Positions 38,416 through 50,443 of a stretch of 64,000 nt of DNA are shown here, piece after piece (position 1 is the stretch's first letter; each line of letters begins with the position of its first letter). Source of the DNA: Lewinellaceae bacterium (GTDB lineage: Bacteria > Bacteroidota > Bacteroidia > Chitinophagales > Saprospiraceae); the NCBI GenBank assembly GCA_016712415.1, contig JADJRC010000002.1, positions 186,001 through 250,000 of the forward strand. Reading direction: 5' to 3'. The notes beneath the pieces were generated by a model that was not told where the DNA came from, ran no database searches, and worked only from the letters and a program-made list of their open reading frames with translations. The position numbers and the translations under genes were made by a program.

Positions 38416-41400
38416 ATGCGAATGCTCGAATCACTTTTTTTGCGTAGAACACGCCGCCTTTTTTGGCTTGCTATTCCCTTTTGCCTGTTGCTTTTTGCAC
38501 AAGCTTTCACTGCCGGCTACAGCCCGGCTGACAACCCCAACCCAGCAACAATTGCTGTTGCGCCCTTAGCAGTCACAATAAATGCTGCTTCCAATGGCCC
38601 GCTTTGTGCGGGAACAACCCTGAACCTTACCACCACCATTATCAGCGGTACCGCACCGTTCACTTTTAGCTGGGACGGGCCTGCCGGATTCAACTCGACA
38701 GCCCAAAATCCGTCCCGCCCGAACACGATACTTACACACGCAGGTACCTATACCGTCACGGTCACTGATGACACCGGGATGAGTGGTACAGCGAGTGTGG
38801 ATGTGGAAATTTCGGAGCCTGCTACCGTTCATGCGGGTATTGACAAGGTGCTCTGTAAAGGTGCAACGCACCAGCTCAATGGCGCCATCGGCGGTGCTGC
38901 AAGCAGCGCTACCTGGACGGCTTCTGTTGGCGGCGGCAATTTTACGCCCAACCCATCGATGCTGAACGCGGTATACCACCCGCCGGCCAACTATGTCGGC
39001 AATATCACGCTCACGCTAACCACCAACAACCCTGCAGGCCCATGCCCGGCAGTCAGCGATGCGCTGTTACTGACCTATGGCGATCCAGAAGCTATGGTTT
39101 GCAACGACATTGTTACCATATCGATGGATAACAACTGCTCCGTAACGATTACACCGGATATGGCCTTGGAGGGCGATGTTCTGGATTCGTTGTTTATTGT
39201 AAATATCTACACCCTGCAGGGCGTAAATATTGGTAACACGATTACGGCGCAGTACGTTGGTATTCCTTTAAAAGTTAAAGTCTCAAATATATGTACCGGC
39301 AATTTTTGCATCACCGATGCGATTGCCCACGATGTTATTCCCCCAATATTTTCTTCTTGTGAAAACATTACCGTCCCCTGTGCAGTGACCAACTACACAC
39401 CGGATTATTTGAAAAACACCCTCGGTATTGATGCGGCTTATCCGTCGGTAACTGACAATTGCTCGCCGGTTGCTTTGACGCGGCAGGATACCTGGGTGGA
39501 TATTCCATGTGGTGGAACATTCAACGGTTTGAGCAACCTGAGCGGTTATGTCAAGCGCGTATGGACGGCCACCGATGCCAGTGCCAATAAGTCAACCTGT
39601 ACCCAGTATATCTATTTTGAACGCATCAGTATTTACGGTTTGGATTTGCCAAGCGACATTACCGTGTCTTGCGGAATGAGCATGAATGACCCGGCCGTAA
39701 CGGATGGACCCTCCTTTACTTTTAACGGACAAACCTTTTATTTAAACGGTACGAACTCATTTTGCGAGATCAATGCTACGGCAACTGACCAGTTGGCGCC
39801 ATTTTGCGACGGTACCTATTCTATTATCAGAACCTGGACCATCTTCAATCTGTGCGGGCCATCATCCTCCAGCCCGCCCAACCCACTGACCCACATTCAG
39901 ATTATTAATGTTGTGGACAGCCAGGGCCCTGGTTTTACCTGTCCGGCAAACCTGACGGTAAGCACGAATCCGCTGGAATGTTGTGCTACAGTGAACCTGC
40001 CCGATGTAATTATGGACGATGCCTGCGGCCGGGTTTCGGATGCCTATGCGGTGATTACGGTAATTGATCAGTTTACAGGGGATACCGTAGATCAAATTAC
40101 CCTTGATGCTATCCTAAGCAATTTTCCGGGTAATAACACGAATGACCCCGACACACTTGCTGTGTTTGGAGACACGCCCTGTTTGCCGATTGGCGAGCAT
40201 ATTGTAAACTACTTTTCAGAAGACGCATGTGGCGCCGTATCCAGTTGTTCTTTTAAATTAACAGTGCGCGATTTGGTGCCGCCGGTGGCTGCCTGTGATG
40301 AAATCACCCAGGTTTCGCTCGGTATCGACGGTATGATATTCGTAAATGCCTCTACTTTTGATGATGGCTCCTACGACAACTGTGGCCAGGTATATTTCAA
40401 AATACGCCGTAGCGACAGCAATGGCTGCCAACCGAATGACAAGTTCTACGACCAGGTAAAATTCTGCTGTGAGGATGTGGGCGATACGATTAAAGTTATT
40501 TTACGGGTATATGATATCGCGCCGGCTCCCGGCGAAGTGAGCCTGAGTTTTGGCGAAGCCAACTCCAATGAGTGTCAGGTAGAAGTGTATATCGACGATA
40601 AACTAAAACCGGTTTGTATTCCACCGGCCAACGTAACGGTAAGTTGCGAAAATTTTGACCCCAGCCTTTGGGCCTACGGAACTTCAACTGCAGCCGATAA
40701 CTGCTGTATTGATACAACCATCGTTTCAGCCAGTTACAGCCTTTTGATACAATGTGCAGCAAAGGCACGATTGTCCGGACTTTCCGGGTGTTCGATTGCC
40801 ACGGGCTTTCCAACCAGTGTACCCAACGGATTACGGTGGAATACGAACAAGATTATTCTGTGAAATTCCCCGATGACGTGGTCATTACTGTTTGCGACGG
40901 TTCCGGCTCCTACGGCGCGCCGAGCTTTACGGTGAAGACTGCGAACTCCTCGGAGTATCGTTTACCGACCAGATATTTACGGTAGTTCCAGACGCTTGTT
41001 TCAAAATTGAGCGCACCTGGACCATCATCAACTGGTGTTCCTACGACTCCAACCTGGGTTGCACTTTTGTACCCAACCCCAACCCCAATGCAACCGCTAA
41101 CCATGCCTCCAACCTGGCAGGACCTACGGTTTCGCCTTTTGGAACGCCTTCACCCTGGGGGCCTACGGTCACTAAAATCAACCCGGGCGACCAGTCTACC
41201 ACCAATTACAGCCAGTTCTGGTCGGCTAACGTGAATTGCTACCAGTACAAACAGATCATCAAAATAATTGATTCCGGCAAGCCGACGATTGACTGCCCAA
41301 CAGGAACAGTGGACGTATGCGACCTGACGGATAATGATACCAATCTCTGGAACGAGTCCTACTGGTTCGATGACAATACGCAGCAACATGACCTCTGTGA

Positions 41401-43411
41401 AGGGCCTACCGACCTTTGTGTGACCGCAACAGATGCTTGTTCAGGCGCCGATATCAATATTCATTATCTCCTGTTCCTCGATCTGGACAACAACGGTTCA
41501 ATGGAAACGGTCGTCAATAGTCTGAATTCGCCTGATCCGAATGTTGTCAACTACAACAATGCCAATACCCAGAACTTTACAGGTGGCGTTGTTCGCGCCT
41601 TCGACGAACGGCAGGTGCCCTTGAACCAGAAATATCGTTTTGCCATCCAGACTACGGTTAATGGTAAGTTTAAAACCGCTTGTTTGCGCTGGAATACACA
41701 AGCACAACCCGACACGTACACCATCCCTGAGTTGCCCTACGGCACACACAAGATCAAATGGATTGTGGAAGACGGCTGTGGCAACCAGGAAATTTGTGAG
41801 TACACATTTGTGGTCAAAGATTGCAAAGCGCCGAATGTATTGTGTCTGAATGGCCTGGCAACGAACATGATGCCGAATGGCACGGTGACGCTGGGTTTGC
41901 AGGGCTTCCTGCAGGATGCTTCTGACAACTGCACGCCAAAATCGATGCTGGTATACGGCATCCGGGAAGGCGGCCACGGCACGGGTTTCCCGACCAACCC
42001 CGACGGTTCGCCCCAAACAACGGTGACCTTTGATTGTACGACGCTGAGTTTTCAATTGGTCGAAATTTGGGCCAAAGACAAGTACGGCAATGCAGGTTTC
42101 TGCGAAACATTCGTACACGTTCAGGATAATATCGGGGTATGCACCAGTACAAATGCAACAGTCGCAGGTTGGTTGGCAACCGACTCCGGCCATGGCCTCG
42201 AGGAAGCGAACGTACAAGTCGTTTGTAACGCGCCCACCGGGCAGCCGCCGGTCAACTTGTTCAACCTGACTGACGATAACGGCCACTTCCAGTTCAACAA
42301 TGCCGTGCCGATCCAGTGCAACTACACAGTAACGCCTTTGAAAGACAATGACCCGCTGAACGGTGTGAGTACCTACGACCTGGTGCTGATCAACAAGCAC
42401 ATTCTTGGTATCGAAAAACTGAACTCACCCTACAAGATCATTGCAGCAGATGCAAACAATAGCCGCAGCGTATCCACTTTTGACCTGGTTGAACTGCGCA
42501 AACTGATTCTGGGTGTGTATACCGAATTGCCGAGCAGCACCAGCTGGCGTTTTGTAGACAAAACCTATACGTTCCCTGATCCGTCTGATCCGTTCAAAGA
42601 AGTTTATCCTGAAACCAAAACGGTTTGGAACATTAAGGCAAACCAGATGGAGGACGACTTTGTGGCAGAGAAAGTTGGCGATGTCAACAACAACTCTGTT
42701 CCGAATAATGCCATGTTCAGTGATGATCGCAGCGCCGGAACCCTGTTGTTCGACCTGGAAGACCGCTTTGTAAAACCAGGCGAATATTTTACCGCCACAT
42801 TCACTGCCGCCGAACAAGTAGCCGCCTACCAGTTCAGCATGAATTACACCGATCTTGAAGTCGAGGACATCATCCCCGGCGCCGGAATGAGCCAGGACAA
42901 CTTTGCTGTCTTTTCCGATCGGAACACCCTGACCACTTCGGTAGAAACAAAAGAAAATGCCGAACTGCCGACGTTCAAAGTCCGTTTCCGCGCCAATGCA
43001 GCCGGCCAACTCAGCAAAATGTTGTCGGTTTCCAGCGGCATCACCAAAGCAGAAGCGTATTTGACTGAAGGCGCGACACGTGCAGAAGTTTCGAAGTATG
43101 ACATTGCTTTCCGATTCAACAGCGGTGGTGTACAAACGATCACCGGAGTAGGTTTCGAGTTGTATCAGAATACACCGAACCCCTGGGTGCACAAAACACA
43201 AATTGGCTTTCACCTGCCAAATGCCACTGATGCTACCCTGACGGTATACGACGAATTGGGCCGTAAAATCTTTAGCGAAACGGCTGATTACAACCAAGGC
43301 TACAACACCATCTTTATCGAACACGCTTTATTGGATAAGCCGGGCGTACTTTACTACACACTCGAAACAGTGTTTGGAAAAGCAACCCGGAAGATGGTAC
43401 AGTCGCAATAA
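38416..43411 (+). CDS. Giant HYR/Ig-like adhesin with dockerin-like and cohesin-like segments and T9SS tail (two frameshifts)
   Basis: About 1,665 residues. Signal peptide (LFWLAIPFCLLLFAQAFTAG), then an Ig/PKD-like SprB-type repeat (PLCAGTTLNLTTTIISGTAPFTFSWDGP...GTYTVTVTDDTG), then several HYR-like domains with paired Cys (PDVIMDDACGRVSD, CPANLTVSTNPLECCATVNLP, AACDEITQVSLG, IDCPTGTVDVCDLTDND). Near 42200-42520 is a CNA-B/dockerin-like region (DANNSRSVSTFDLVELRKLILG, a Ca-binding D.N.S.sv..fDl pattern), then a cohesin-like fold (GTLLFDLEDRFVKPGEYFTATFTA..YQFSMNYTDLEVEDI), then the sorting domain FELYQNTPNPWVHKTQIGFH...KPGVLYYTLETVFGKATRKMVQSQ. Frame changes near 40747 and 40925, each one base. 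A surface or released adhesin, by family. Confidence 0.85.
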
Positions 43412-43426
43412 TCTCATGGATGTAGG

Positions 43427-43465
43427 AACGGGGCGGCCTGTTTAACTGGCGGGCTGCCCCTTCTA
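43427..43465 (+). terminator. Hairpin after the HYR protein gene
   Basis: GGGGCGGCC and GGCTGCCCC pair across a ~15-base loop, 20 bp after the stop; T run weak. Confidence 0.45.
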
Positions 43466-43589
43466 CTCACCAAAAACCAACCGATGATCAAACAAAAATA
43501 ATCCTGAAAGACCATCTGTAACGTAGAGTGATTTGCAATAAAACATATATCGCCTGAAAGATTTTTTTTAGTAAAATCAGTCTTTGAGG

Positions 43590-43622
43590 TGGCCTCTCCC
43601 AAACGCGGGAGGGGCTTTTTTA
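43590..43622 (+). terminator. Rho-independent terminator
   Basis: GCCTCTCCC and GGGAGGGGC form a short stem followed by TTTTTT. It is 180 bp beyond the HYR gene stop; between lies no ORF. Confidence 0.65.
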
Positions 43623-43738
43623 TGTTAAAGCATTTGGTCCGCTGGATTTTGGGCTTGTTGTCGAAGTGTAAAACTAATGGGCTTTAGTACCTTTGCCCAT
43701 ATTGGTCAACCGGCCATAAGGTTTTTGTAAAACAGGGA

Positions 43739-43819
43739 CTGTTCGAAACTGCGCCACACCTGCTTTTTAGCATAGACAATCAAAACGTTAGCGGAGGTGG
43801 GGCGCACTTTATTGAACAT
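43739..43819. repeat. ~80-bp palindromic element, copy C
   Basis: CTGTTCGAAACTGCGCCACACCT begins and AGGTGGGGCGCACTTTATTGAACA ends the element; the core CGCCACACCTGCTTTTTAG matches copies A and B. A -7-like TACCTTTG is at 43688-43695, upstream. Copy C is less perfect than A and B. Confidence 0.65.
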
Positions 43820-44080
43820 TTTCCAAAAACCGGGCGGTATTTCGTTGTTCATTTAATCAAACACGCTTGTGAAATTTCTACAATCTTCTATCGCGGGGCT
43901 TTCCCCGATTGCTTTTTTGCGGCCTTTTGGGCTGATCCAACCGTTGTTAATTTCTTGTTTGAGTTTTTTCCGAGCATTTGCGACATTCCCGGCGCCTGTT
44001 CCCAATTGAAGTTTATTGATTGAGTGTGTGGAAAAATTGTATGCAGCAATATTCCCATAAAATCTCTAAAAAAACCACTC
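43820..44080. other. Region upstream of helical-family member 3
   Basis: Contains a GC stem CGGGGCTTTCCCCG (43894-43907) followed by GATTGCTTTTTTG, terminator-like for whatever precedes it. No gene is seen between 43412 and 44080. Confidence 0.4.
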
Positions 44081-45604
44081 ATGCATGAATTAACAACTTT
44101 GGTGTCTTTTTACAAAAGACAAAATTCAAATCTGTAAATTTATTAGATGCGGTCCTCGAACCAGGTACGCAGCTCAGGCGATTGTACGAAACTATCAATG
44201 CGTCGGTGTTATCCCTGGGCCCTGAATTGGGCGCTGAGCAGTTGAATTGGACCAGTGCTGCCAAATTGCCCGCGCTGAAGTCCAAACTGAAAGACCGTTT
44301 GCTGGACGCCATTTTCCTCCTCGATTTTAAAGAAAGTGATTATACCGACCGGCAAAGGGCCTTTTTGGTTTGTTCCAAACGATGGGCGGCCGGGATGATT
44401 TTGTTGCATAAAAATATCCGGCAGGCAGGCATTAATCAATTTGAACAATTACTTCGGCATACGCTCCATTTTGAGTTTACGGAGTTGAGTATGGAAATAC
44501 TTCGTGTATTGCGGCTGCATTTCGGGACCATCGAAGGTGATTTGAAAAAATATGCCGAATACGAACAGATTTTACAGGAACAGGAAGAAATTTGGTTAGC
44601 AGAACGCCGGGCAGAGAGTTTTTACATCGAACTGGCGGTGCATTTTGTAAATGCTAAAGCGGATAAATCAGCTGCGAAACAGAAGTCAATCGAATATTTT
44701 AGTAAAATAAAGCCCTGCTTGGACCGGTTCTCCGCTTTTAAGTTGCACATGTTTGGACGGCTTATTGAAACGGTCATTCATAGCAGTCAAAACGATTACC
44801 GGGGTATGGCTCGTGTTTGCGAGGAAGCTATAGCGTTTTTTAAAGATAAAAAATATGACAGTGGGTTGTTTCTCCAGGTGTTTTACTATAACCTGATTAC
44901 CTGTTGCTTATCGCTTCGGCAGTTTGAAAAAGGGCAGCAGTATATTCTCGTTCTGGAGCGGATGGTCCAAACAGGTTCTTTTAATTGGTTTAAAATTCAG
45001 GAGCCGTATTTTTTTTATTGCAATGCATACCGCCAACTATCCAAGGGCGCTGGAAGTATTGGTGCATGTTCAAAAAGATGATAATTATGAAACCTTACCT
45101 CCGGCGATAAAAGAAATTTGGAAAATATTTGAAGCCTACCTGAATTACCTGATCCTGATCGGAATACTTGATGCCACGGATACGGAAGCGCAAAAAAAAG
45201 AATTCAGAATAAACCGGTTTTTAAACGAAGTGGAGGTTTTTGCAAAGGACAAACGCGGGATGAATATTTCGGTACTTATTCTCCAGTTCTTGTATGCGCT
45301 TGCGCAGGGCAACTACGAGCTTTGTGAAACAAGAACGGATGCTTTATCAAAATATAGAATCCGGTATTTGAAAGGCAAAGCAACGCTTCGAAGCAACCAC
45401 TTTATCGCACTGCTTTTGAAAATTCCTGCCTGTAATTTTGATCTGGAATTGGTCAAAGCAAAAACACTGAAGGCCAAACAGTGGCTCACCGAACATCCGT
45501 GGGAGGAAGTAAATCAAAGCCGGGAAGTAGAGGTCATTCCTTATGAACATCTTTGGGAAATGGCCTTGAAAAGTTTGTCGACACCCTCCAATACGCCGCC
45601 TTAA
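44081..45604 (+). CDS. Helical-repeat family protein, member 3 (subfamily A; two frameshifts)
   Basis: About 508 residues. The ATG at 44081 gives MHELTTLVSFYKRQ, aligning with the other members' starts; a base is lost soon after (near 44130) so the frame seems to stop. The continuing frame reads FKESDYTDRQRAFLVCSKRWAAGMILLHKN, HFEFTELSMEILRVLRLHFGTIEGDLKKY, HMFGRLIETVIHSSQNDYRGMARVCEEAI, GSFNWFKIQEPYFFY and, after a second change near 45010, IWKIFEAYLNYLILIGIL, FLNEVEVFAKDKRGMNISVLI, LRSNHFIALLLKIP and VEVIPYEHLWEMALKSLS. Closest relative in the window is member 1 at 23314 (shared YTDRQ, FTEL). Like that gene it has a 36-codon ORF about 250 bp downstream. Cytoplasmic by lack of signals; function unknown. 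Confidence 0.7.
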
Positions 45605-45805
45605 CTTTCGGCAGCATTCCCGGAATTTCCGGCAACCGGGGCCAACTCCGGCCGTACTTATTTAGGACAATCGTGCTAAATCGTTTCTCACAGCAAATTT
45701 CCAAAAGCGGTGTATTTCGCTTTTTATTAGAATAATACACATGATAATTATTGTCATGGGAAAAAATTACCTGGTTTCTGTCCTTTTTTCCATGGTCCGT
45801 CCCTT

Positions 45806-45813
45806 TACATTTG
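45806..45813 (+). promoter_or_regulatory. Candidate -7 box (TACATTTG) before the second 36-codon ORF
   Basis: TACATTTG, identical to the octamer at 22736, lies 40 bp before the ATG at 45854. The -33 position has only a T run, so support is partial. A weak stem GGATTA/TAATCC follows at 45813-45833. It suggests the small ORF has its own transcript. Confidence 0.4.
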
Positions 45814-45853
45814 GATTAATTATAAACTAATCCTTATTCTAATAATCACGCTT

Positions 45854-45964
45854 ATGCAATCAAGACACGCTTCATTGCCCTGCCTCAACAGAGGCAGCAC
45901 GCTTCCGATTATCAACGGTATCAACCAAGCCAACATCGATGTTTTGGATTTAATTGGTGCATGA
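45854..45964 (+). CDS. 36-residue peptide ORF downstream of helical-family member 3
   Basis: Starts MQSRHASLPCLNRGSTLPII and ends IDVLDLIGA at TGA 45962-45964, 36 residues in all. It has one Cys at residue 10, no signal peptide and an overall mild charge. Size, position relative to the helical-family gene (249 bp after its stop) and the hydrophobic-Asp-hydrophobic-x-Gly-hydrophobic end match the ORF at 25056. The N-terminal halves are not alike, as in families where only a processed or recognised C-terminal tail is conserved. A candidate -7 box is 40 bp upstream. Real gene status is supported by the parallel arrangement only; function unknown. Confidence 0.5.
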   Translation: MQSRHASLPCLNRGSTLPIINGINQANIDVLDLIGA

Positions 45965-46010
45965 CGATTTTATTCGTTTTCTGAAATCTCTACCGTGATA
46001 GTCAAAATTT

Positions 46011-46176
46011 TAAGTGCACAGTAAATTGAGTTTGTTGAGATTTTGGGTAGAAGATTTTGGTGGCAGCCAAGTCTGTTTTTGAAGGAATAGCAACGCTCTT
46101 GCTGAGAAAACAGACGATGGATGGCGCCAAAAGATTCAGCCAAATTTCAACAAAACGCAGGTTACTGTGTACTAAG
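46011..46176 (-). mobile_element. MITE-like hairpin element, copy 3
   Basis: AAGTGCACAGTAAATT and TTACTGTGTACTAAG ends with the same interior as copies 1 and 2, but inverted in orientation. It begins 46 bp after the small ORF stop. 46177-46334 has no recognised feature. Confidence 0.75.
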
Positions 46177-46334
46177 GGAAGGCCAGGTTCAATAATCTCC
46201 AATTTTTGGCCTTCCATTTTTCCAAACTATTTGCAAAATGCTAAAAGCACCTGACAGGCCCTGACGGTCTGGCACAGGGCTGGATTTTTTTGCAAGTTCT
46301 GTTTTAATCTGAATTCCAATATATCTCGGCACTC

Positions 46335-49300
46335 ATGAAAAGAACACTTACTCAGTTTCGTGAAAATCTGATCACGAAAGGGTTAATTTTCCTTATATTT
46401 TTCTTCGGATACCCGGTTTTCAATCAGGCGCAAGTCTGCAATGTTCCATTGGTTGGTAAAGGCCGGGTGATCGACCAATTAAGCGGCGGCACGGCTTGCC
46501 TGCTATGCAACAATGGTGATTTAGAACATATTGTTGACGGCGATTTGTCCAACTATGCCGAATTTTCCCTTCCGGTCGTTTTACTCAGCGCTACTCCTGT
46601 AGTGGGGGTAAAAGACATCAATAATTCTTTTGCTGCGGGCACCCGCGCGGGATTTGTAGTGAAAATACCTGCGGGTTTGCTTGATGTGACGCTGCTAAGC
46701 AGCTTCCAGATACGGACCTATCTCGATAATTCCCTGCAAGAAACCGTATCCGTTAACGACGGCTTATCTGTTGGTTTACTCGCTGGCTCAGGCGGTAAAC
46801 AACGGATTTCTTTTGTTACCTCAGAACCATACGATGAAATAGAACTCTTGATGGTGAGTACCATTGGACTTTTAGGGACAATGCGTATTTACTACGCCTA
46901 TGAAGAGCCGGCCAACGGGTGCGACTATACTTGTCGCACTCCGTTGGTGACGGGTCTGGCTGGTTTTAACCAACCATCAACGCTGCCGCTACGGGTATTT
47001 TTGGCCTTTGTATCGGCTGTAATATCCTGGATGAAGACCGGGTCGTGGATGCCAGTCTGACCAACTATGCACGCATATTTATGCTTGCCGGTTTTGGCGC
47101 CACGGGCACGATTGCTGTTGACCTGGGCGGCACGGTTCCCGCCGGCTCCAGTGCCGGTTTTTAGTGCGCAATCATGGTGTATCTGGTTTGCTTGACCTCA
47201 CCTTGCTGGGGGGGACTTATATCGACTTGTATCGATCCGGCCTATTGAAACAAAGTTTTTAGCAAATAACGACTTAGTAGGAATTGATGTCCTGAATGAT
47301 GAAATTCAAGCGATCACCGTAGACGCAGATTCGGCATTTGACCAAATCCGGATTCGGGTGACAGGATTGAGTATCGCTGTTGACCTGCGCGTGTATTATG
47401 CCTTTTATTCCCCGGATTCCGATAATGACGAATTCCCGGATTGTGTCGATAAATGTGCCGGCGCAGATGACAACCTGGACCTGGACGGCGATGGCATCCC
47501 TGATGCCTGTGATACCCTGGATTGTATGCTTACCGCCGGCCTTGATCTGCCGGCCTGCCCGCCAACAGAAACAGCGCAATTGCCCGCTGCTGCATCCGGG
47601 CAAACTTGGACGGCACTTGCGGGCAACCCTGTTGCAGCAACGGTCAATAATGCGGGGGAAGTAAGCGGCATGGCGATAGAAGGCGCCTATTATTTCGCCC
47701 TGAATGATACCACCCTGGGTTGTGCTGATACAGTAGCAATTCTTCGACAAAGCTCGGCTTTAGGCGATTCGTGCAATAACCCCATATTTGGCCATGGCGT
47801 TGTGGTATTTGACCCATCAGCAGGCAATTGCACCTTGTGTTTGGAGGCCGATCTTTTTGTAGATGCTATCCTGAGCACTTATGTTTCCCTGGATGCGAGT
47901 ATCAGCTTGTCGGCAGGGACACCCATCATTGGAATTGCAGATACTTTGCATGATTATCCTGCCGGTCGGCGTGTAGGCATGGTGGTAGAAGCGGTCGGTG
48001 GCTTGATCGACCTGACTTTGCTGGGCAATTTTGAGCTCCGAACCTATTTGGATAATAATTTACAGGAAACGGCGACGGTGGGTAATTCTTTACTGGAAGC
48101 AGGTGTGCTGGCCGGGCGCGGCAATCGTCAACGCCTCAGTTTTGTCACTGCTCAACCCTTCGACGCGGTAGTGCTGGTCGCCAATGCCTTGCTCAGCACC
48201 ATTGATTCCTTTCGTATTTATTATGCCTTTGAAGAGCCGGTTAATGGTTGTCCGAACCAGACCGACGACATCTGTACAAGCCCCTGGCTGGTCGGTAATG
48301 CGTTTTGCGCGGGTATTGCCGAGGAGCGTACCGGGCTGACCGGTGTTGCGTGCGTCGGTTGCTCGATTAATGCAATTGGCAACCTGATAGACGATGATAC
48401 CGGAAATGCGGCCACGGTAACGCTTACCGTTGGGGTAGGCGCTGCGGCTTCCATTGCGGTTACCACCATACAAACCCTGGATGAAACCTACGAAGCGGGT
48501 TTTGTTTTGTCTGGCGGAATTAATTTGTTGGATGCAAGTGTACTGGCAGGTTTGCAACTGCGCACTTATCTGGACGGCGTTTTGGTGGATAATTACTTTG
48601 CAAACAACAGCTTGATTAGCATCACCTTGCTGGGCAATGGCTCGGATTACGGTTTGGTATCCTTAAAACCAAGTGGAGCGTTTAACGAAATACGATTGAC
48701 CATTTATGGTCTTGTAAATGCCCTGGAAACAACGCAGGTGTACTATGCATTCACTCGAAAAGACAGCGACCTGGATAATACGCCTGATTGCATTGATAAA
48801 TGTTGCCAGGGTTCGGATGACATTGACACGGATGGCAACGGAAACCCTGACCCCTGCGATCCCATAGCGGATATTCAGATTCAGATGTTTGTATCAAATG
48901 CTGCGCCCTCTTATGGATCATTGGAAACAATTACCCTGAAAATAAAAAATGAGGGTCCATCAAACGCTACAAATTTAACCATTAGAAATATAGTGCCTAC
49001 GGGCTTTAGCAACCTCCAGAATATATCAGATGGAGGCGTGCTAACAGATAGTATCCTGCTTTGGACTGGATTTGCGCTGCCTGTTGGGGATAGCCTGTTG
49101 TTATCTTTTGACGCTGAGATAATCCGGTATGGAAATTACCTGAATAAGGCAGAGATCAATGGTTTAAATGAGCAGGACATAGATGCTGACCCCAATACAA
49201 GTTTTGACGTTGACGACCTGGCCGATAACATCAGCGACGACGATGAAGATGCGCTGGAGCTGACGCCGGTTAACGACCCGCCGCTTGCTGCGGATGACCT

Positions 49301-50363
49301 GATTTCAACACTGGAAGACACACCGGTAATGATACCGGTTCTGGACAATGACACGGATGTCAATAATGACACTTTGACTATCAGTGCGGTATCTGATCCG
49401 CCCAATGGCACTGCATTTATAGCAGGCGATAGCATTCAGTATATTCCGGATACAAATTTTTATGGCCAGGACACTTTTCAATACTTCATTTGTGATGTCG
49501 ATGATGTTTGTGATAGTGCCTTTGTGGCAGTCACGGTCAGCCCGATCGATGTCCGTTTGCAGTTAAAAGTTTTCTTACAGGGGGCATTGTACAACAGCCC
49601 GGATACGACTTTGATGCGGGATGATTTGCGTGCCGGCGGGCACATTCCCTTGTTGGAACCTTATTCCGCATTGCCGGAATTTGTTCATTTGAATGGGGGA
49701 GGGGGTGAATTCGTGTCTGATAGTGCAGAAGTTTTTGGCGATCATGGCGCTAATTCTATTGTTGATTGGGTTTTTGTAGAGTTACGTGACTCTGCCAATC
49801 CGGCCTTAGTCGTAAGTACCCGTGCCGGTTTATTGCAACGCGACGGCGATGTGGTGGATGTGGATGGTGTTTCGGCTTTAGTATTTGAAGGCTCGACCAC
49901 TGCGTTTTTTCACGTAGCCGCCCGGCACCGGAACCACCTGGGTTCCATGACCGCGAACCCGTTTCCCCTGAGCGCTACGGGTACATTCGTAGACCTGAGT
50001 GACCAGGCAATTGATTTATGGGACGATGGCACCAACCTCGATGGTTATGAACAAGTAACCGTATGGGGTAAATATGCGCTTTGGGCTGGTAATGTTGACC
50101 CGAACGACGAGACCATTTTTGCCGGCCAGTTTAACGATAAGGACCCCTTGTTTAATGCTATAGACCAAGCCGCAGGAAATATATTCCGTTCACAATCTTA
50201 TCAGTTGAGTGGTTACCATTTGGGTGATGTAAACCTGAGTGGCAAGGCTATTTTCAGCGGTCAAACGAACGATGTAGACCCCATTTTTAACAATGTAGAC
50301 GGTCACCCCAGGAATATTTTCAAAAGCCAGTCATTTTCTATTAGACAGCAGTTAGCACAGTAA
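46335..50363 (+). CDS. Large secreted protein with four repeated modules, TSP3 and DUF11 domains (three frameshifts)
   Basis: About 1,340 residues. Signal peptide (LIFLIFFFGYPVFNQAQ), then four copies of an unrecognised ~150-residue module (about 46430-46920, 46935-47400, 47760-48240, 48290-48755), each with a Cys pair, (V/I)D..L(S/T)(N/T)YA or similar, RTYLDN(S/N)LQE and a closing YYAF/Y. Calcium-binding thrombospondin type 3-like repeats follow (SDNDEFPDCVDKCAGADDN, DLDGDGIPDACD; DNTPDCIDKCCQGSDDIDTD), then DUF11 (LKIKNEGPSNATNLTIRNIV), a cadherin-like/tandem-95 domain (NDPPLAADDLISTLEDTPVM) and a C-terminal module shared with the gene at 50444 (VVSTRAGLLQRDGDVVDVDG, RHRNHLGSMTA, GDVNLSGKAIFSGQTNDVDP, ending IFKSQSFSIRQQLAQ). 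No PNP-type T9SS signal. Frame breaks near 46977, 47160 and 47262, all single-base. Confidence 0.8.
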
Positions 50364-50443
50364 AAGCATGTTGAGATTTTGACCGGATTGGTATTATCAG
50401 AATAATCATCCGAACACACTATAAAATAATCTAACGTCTTCTC

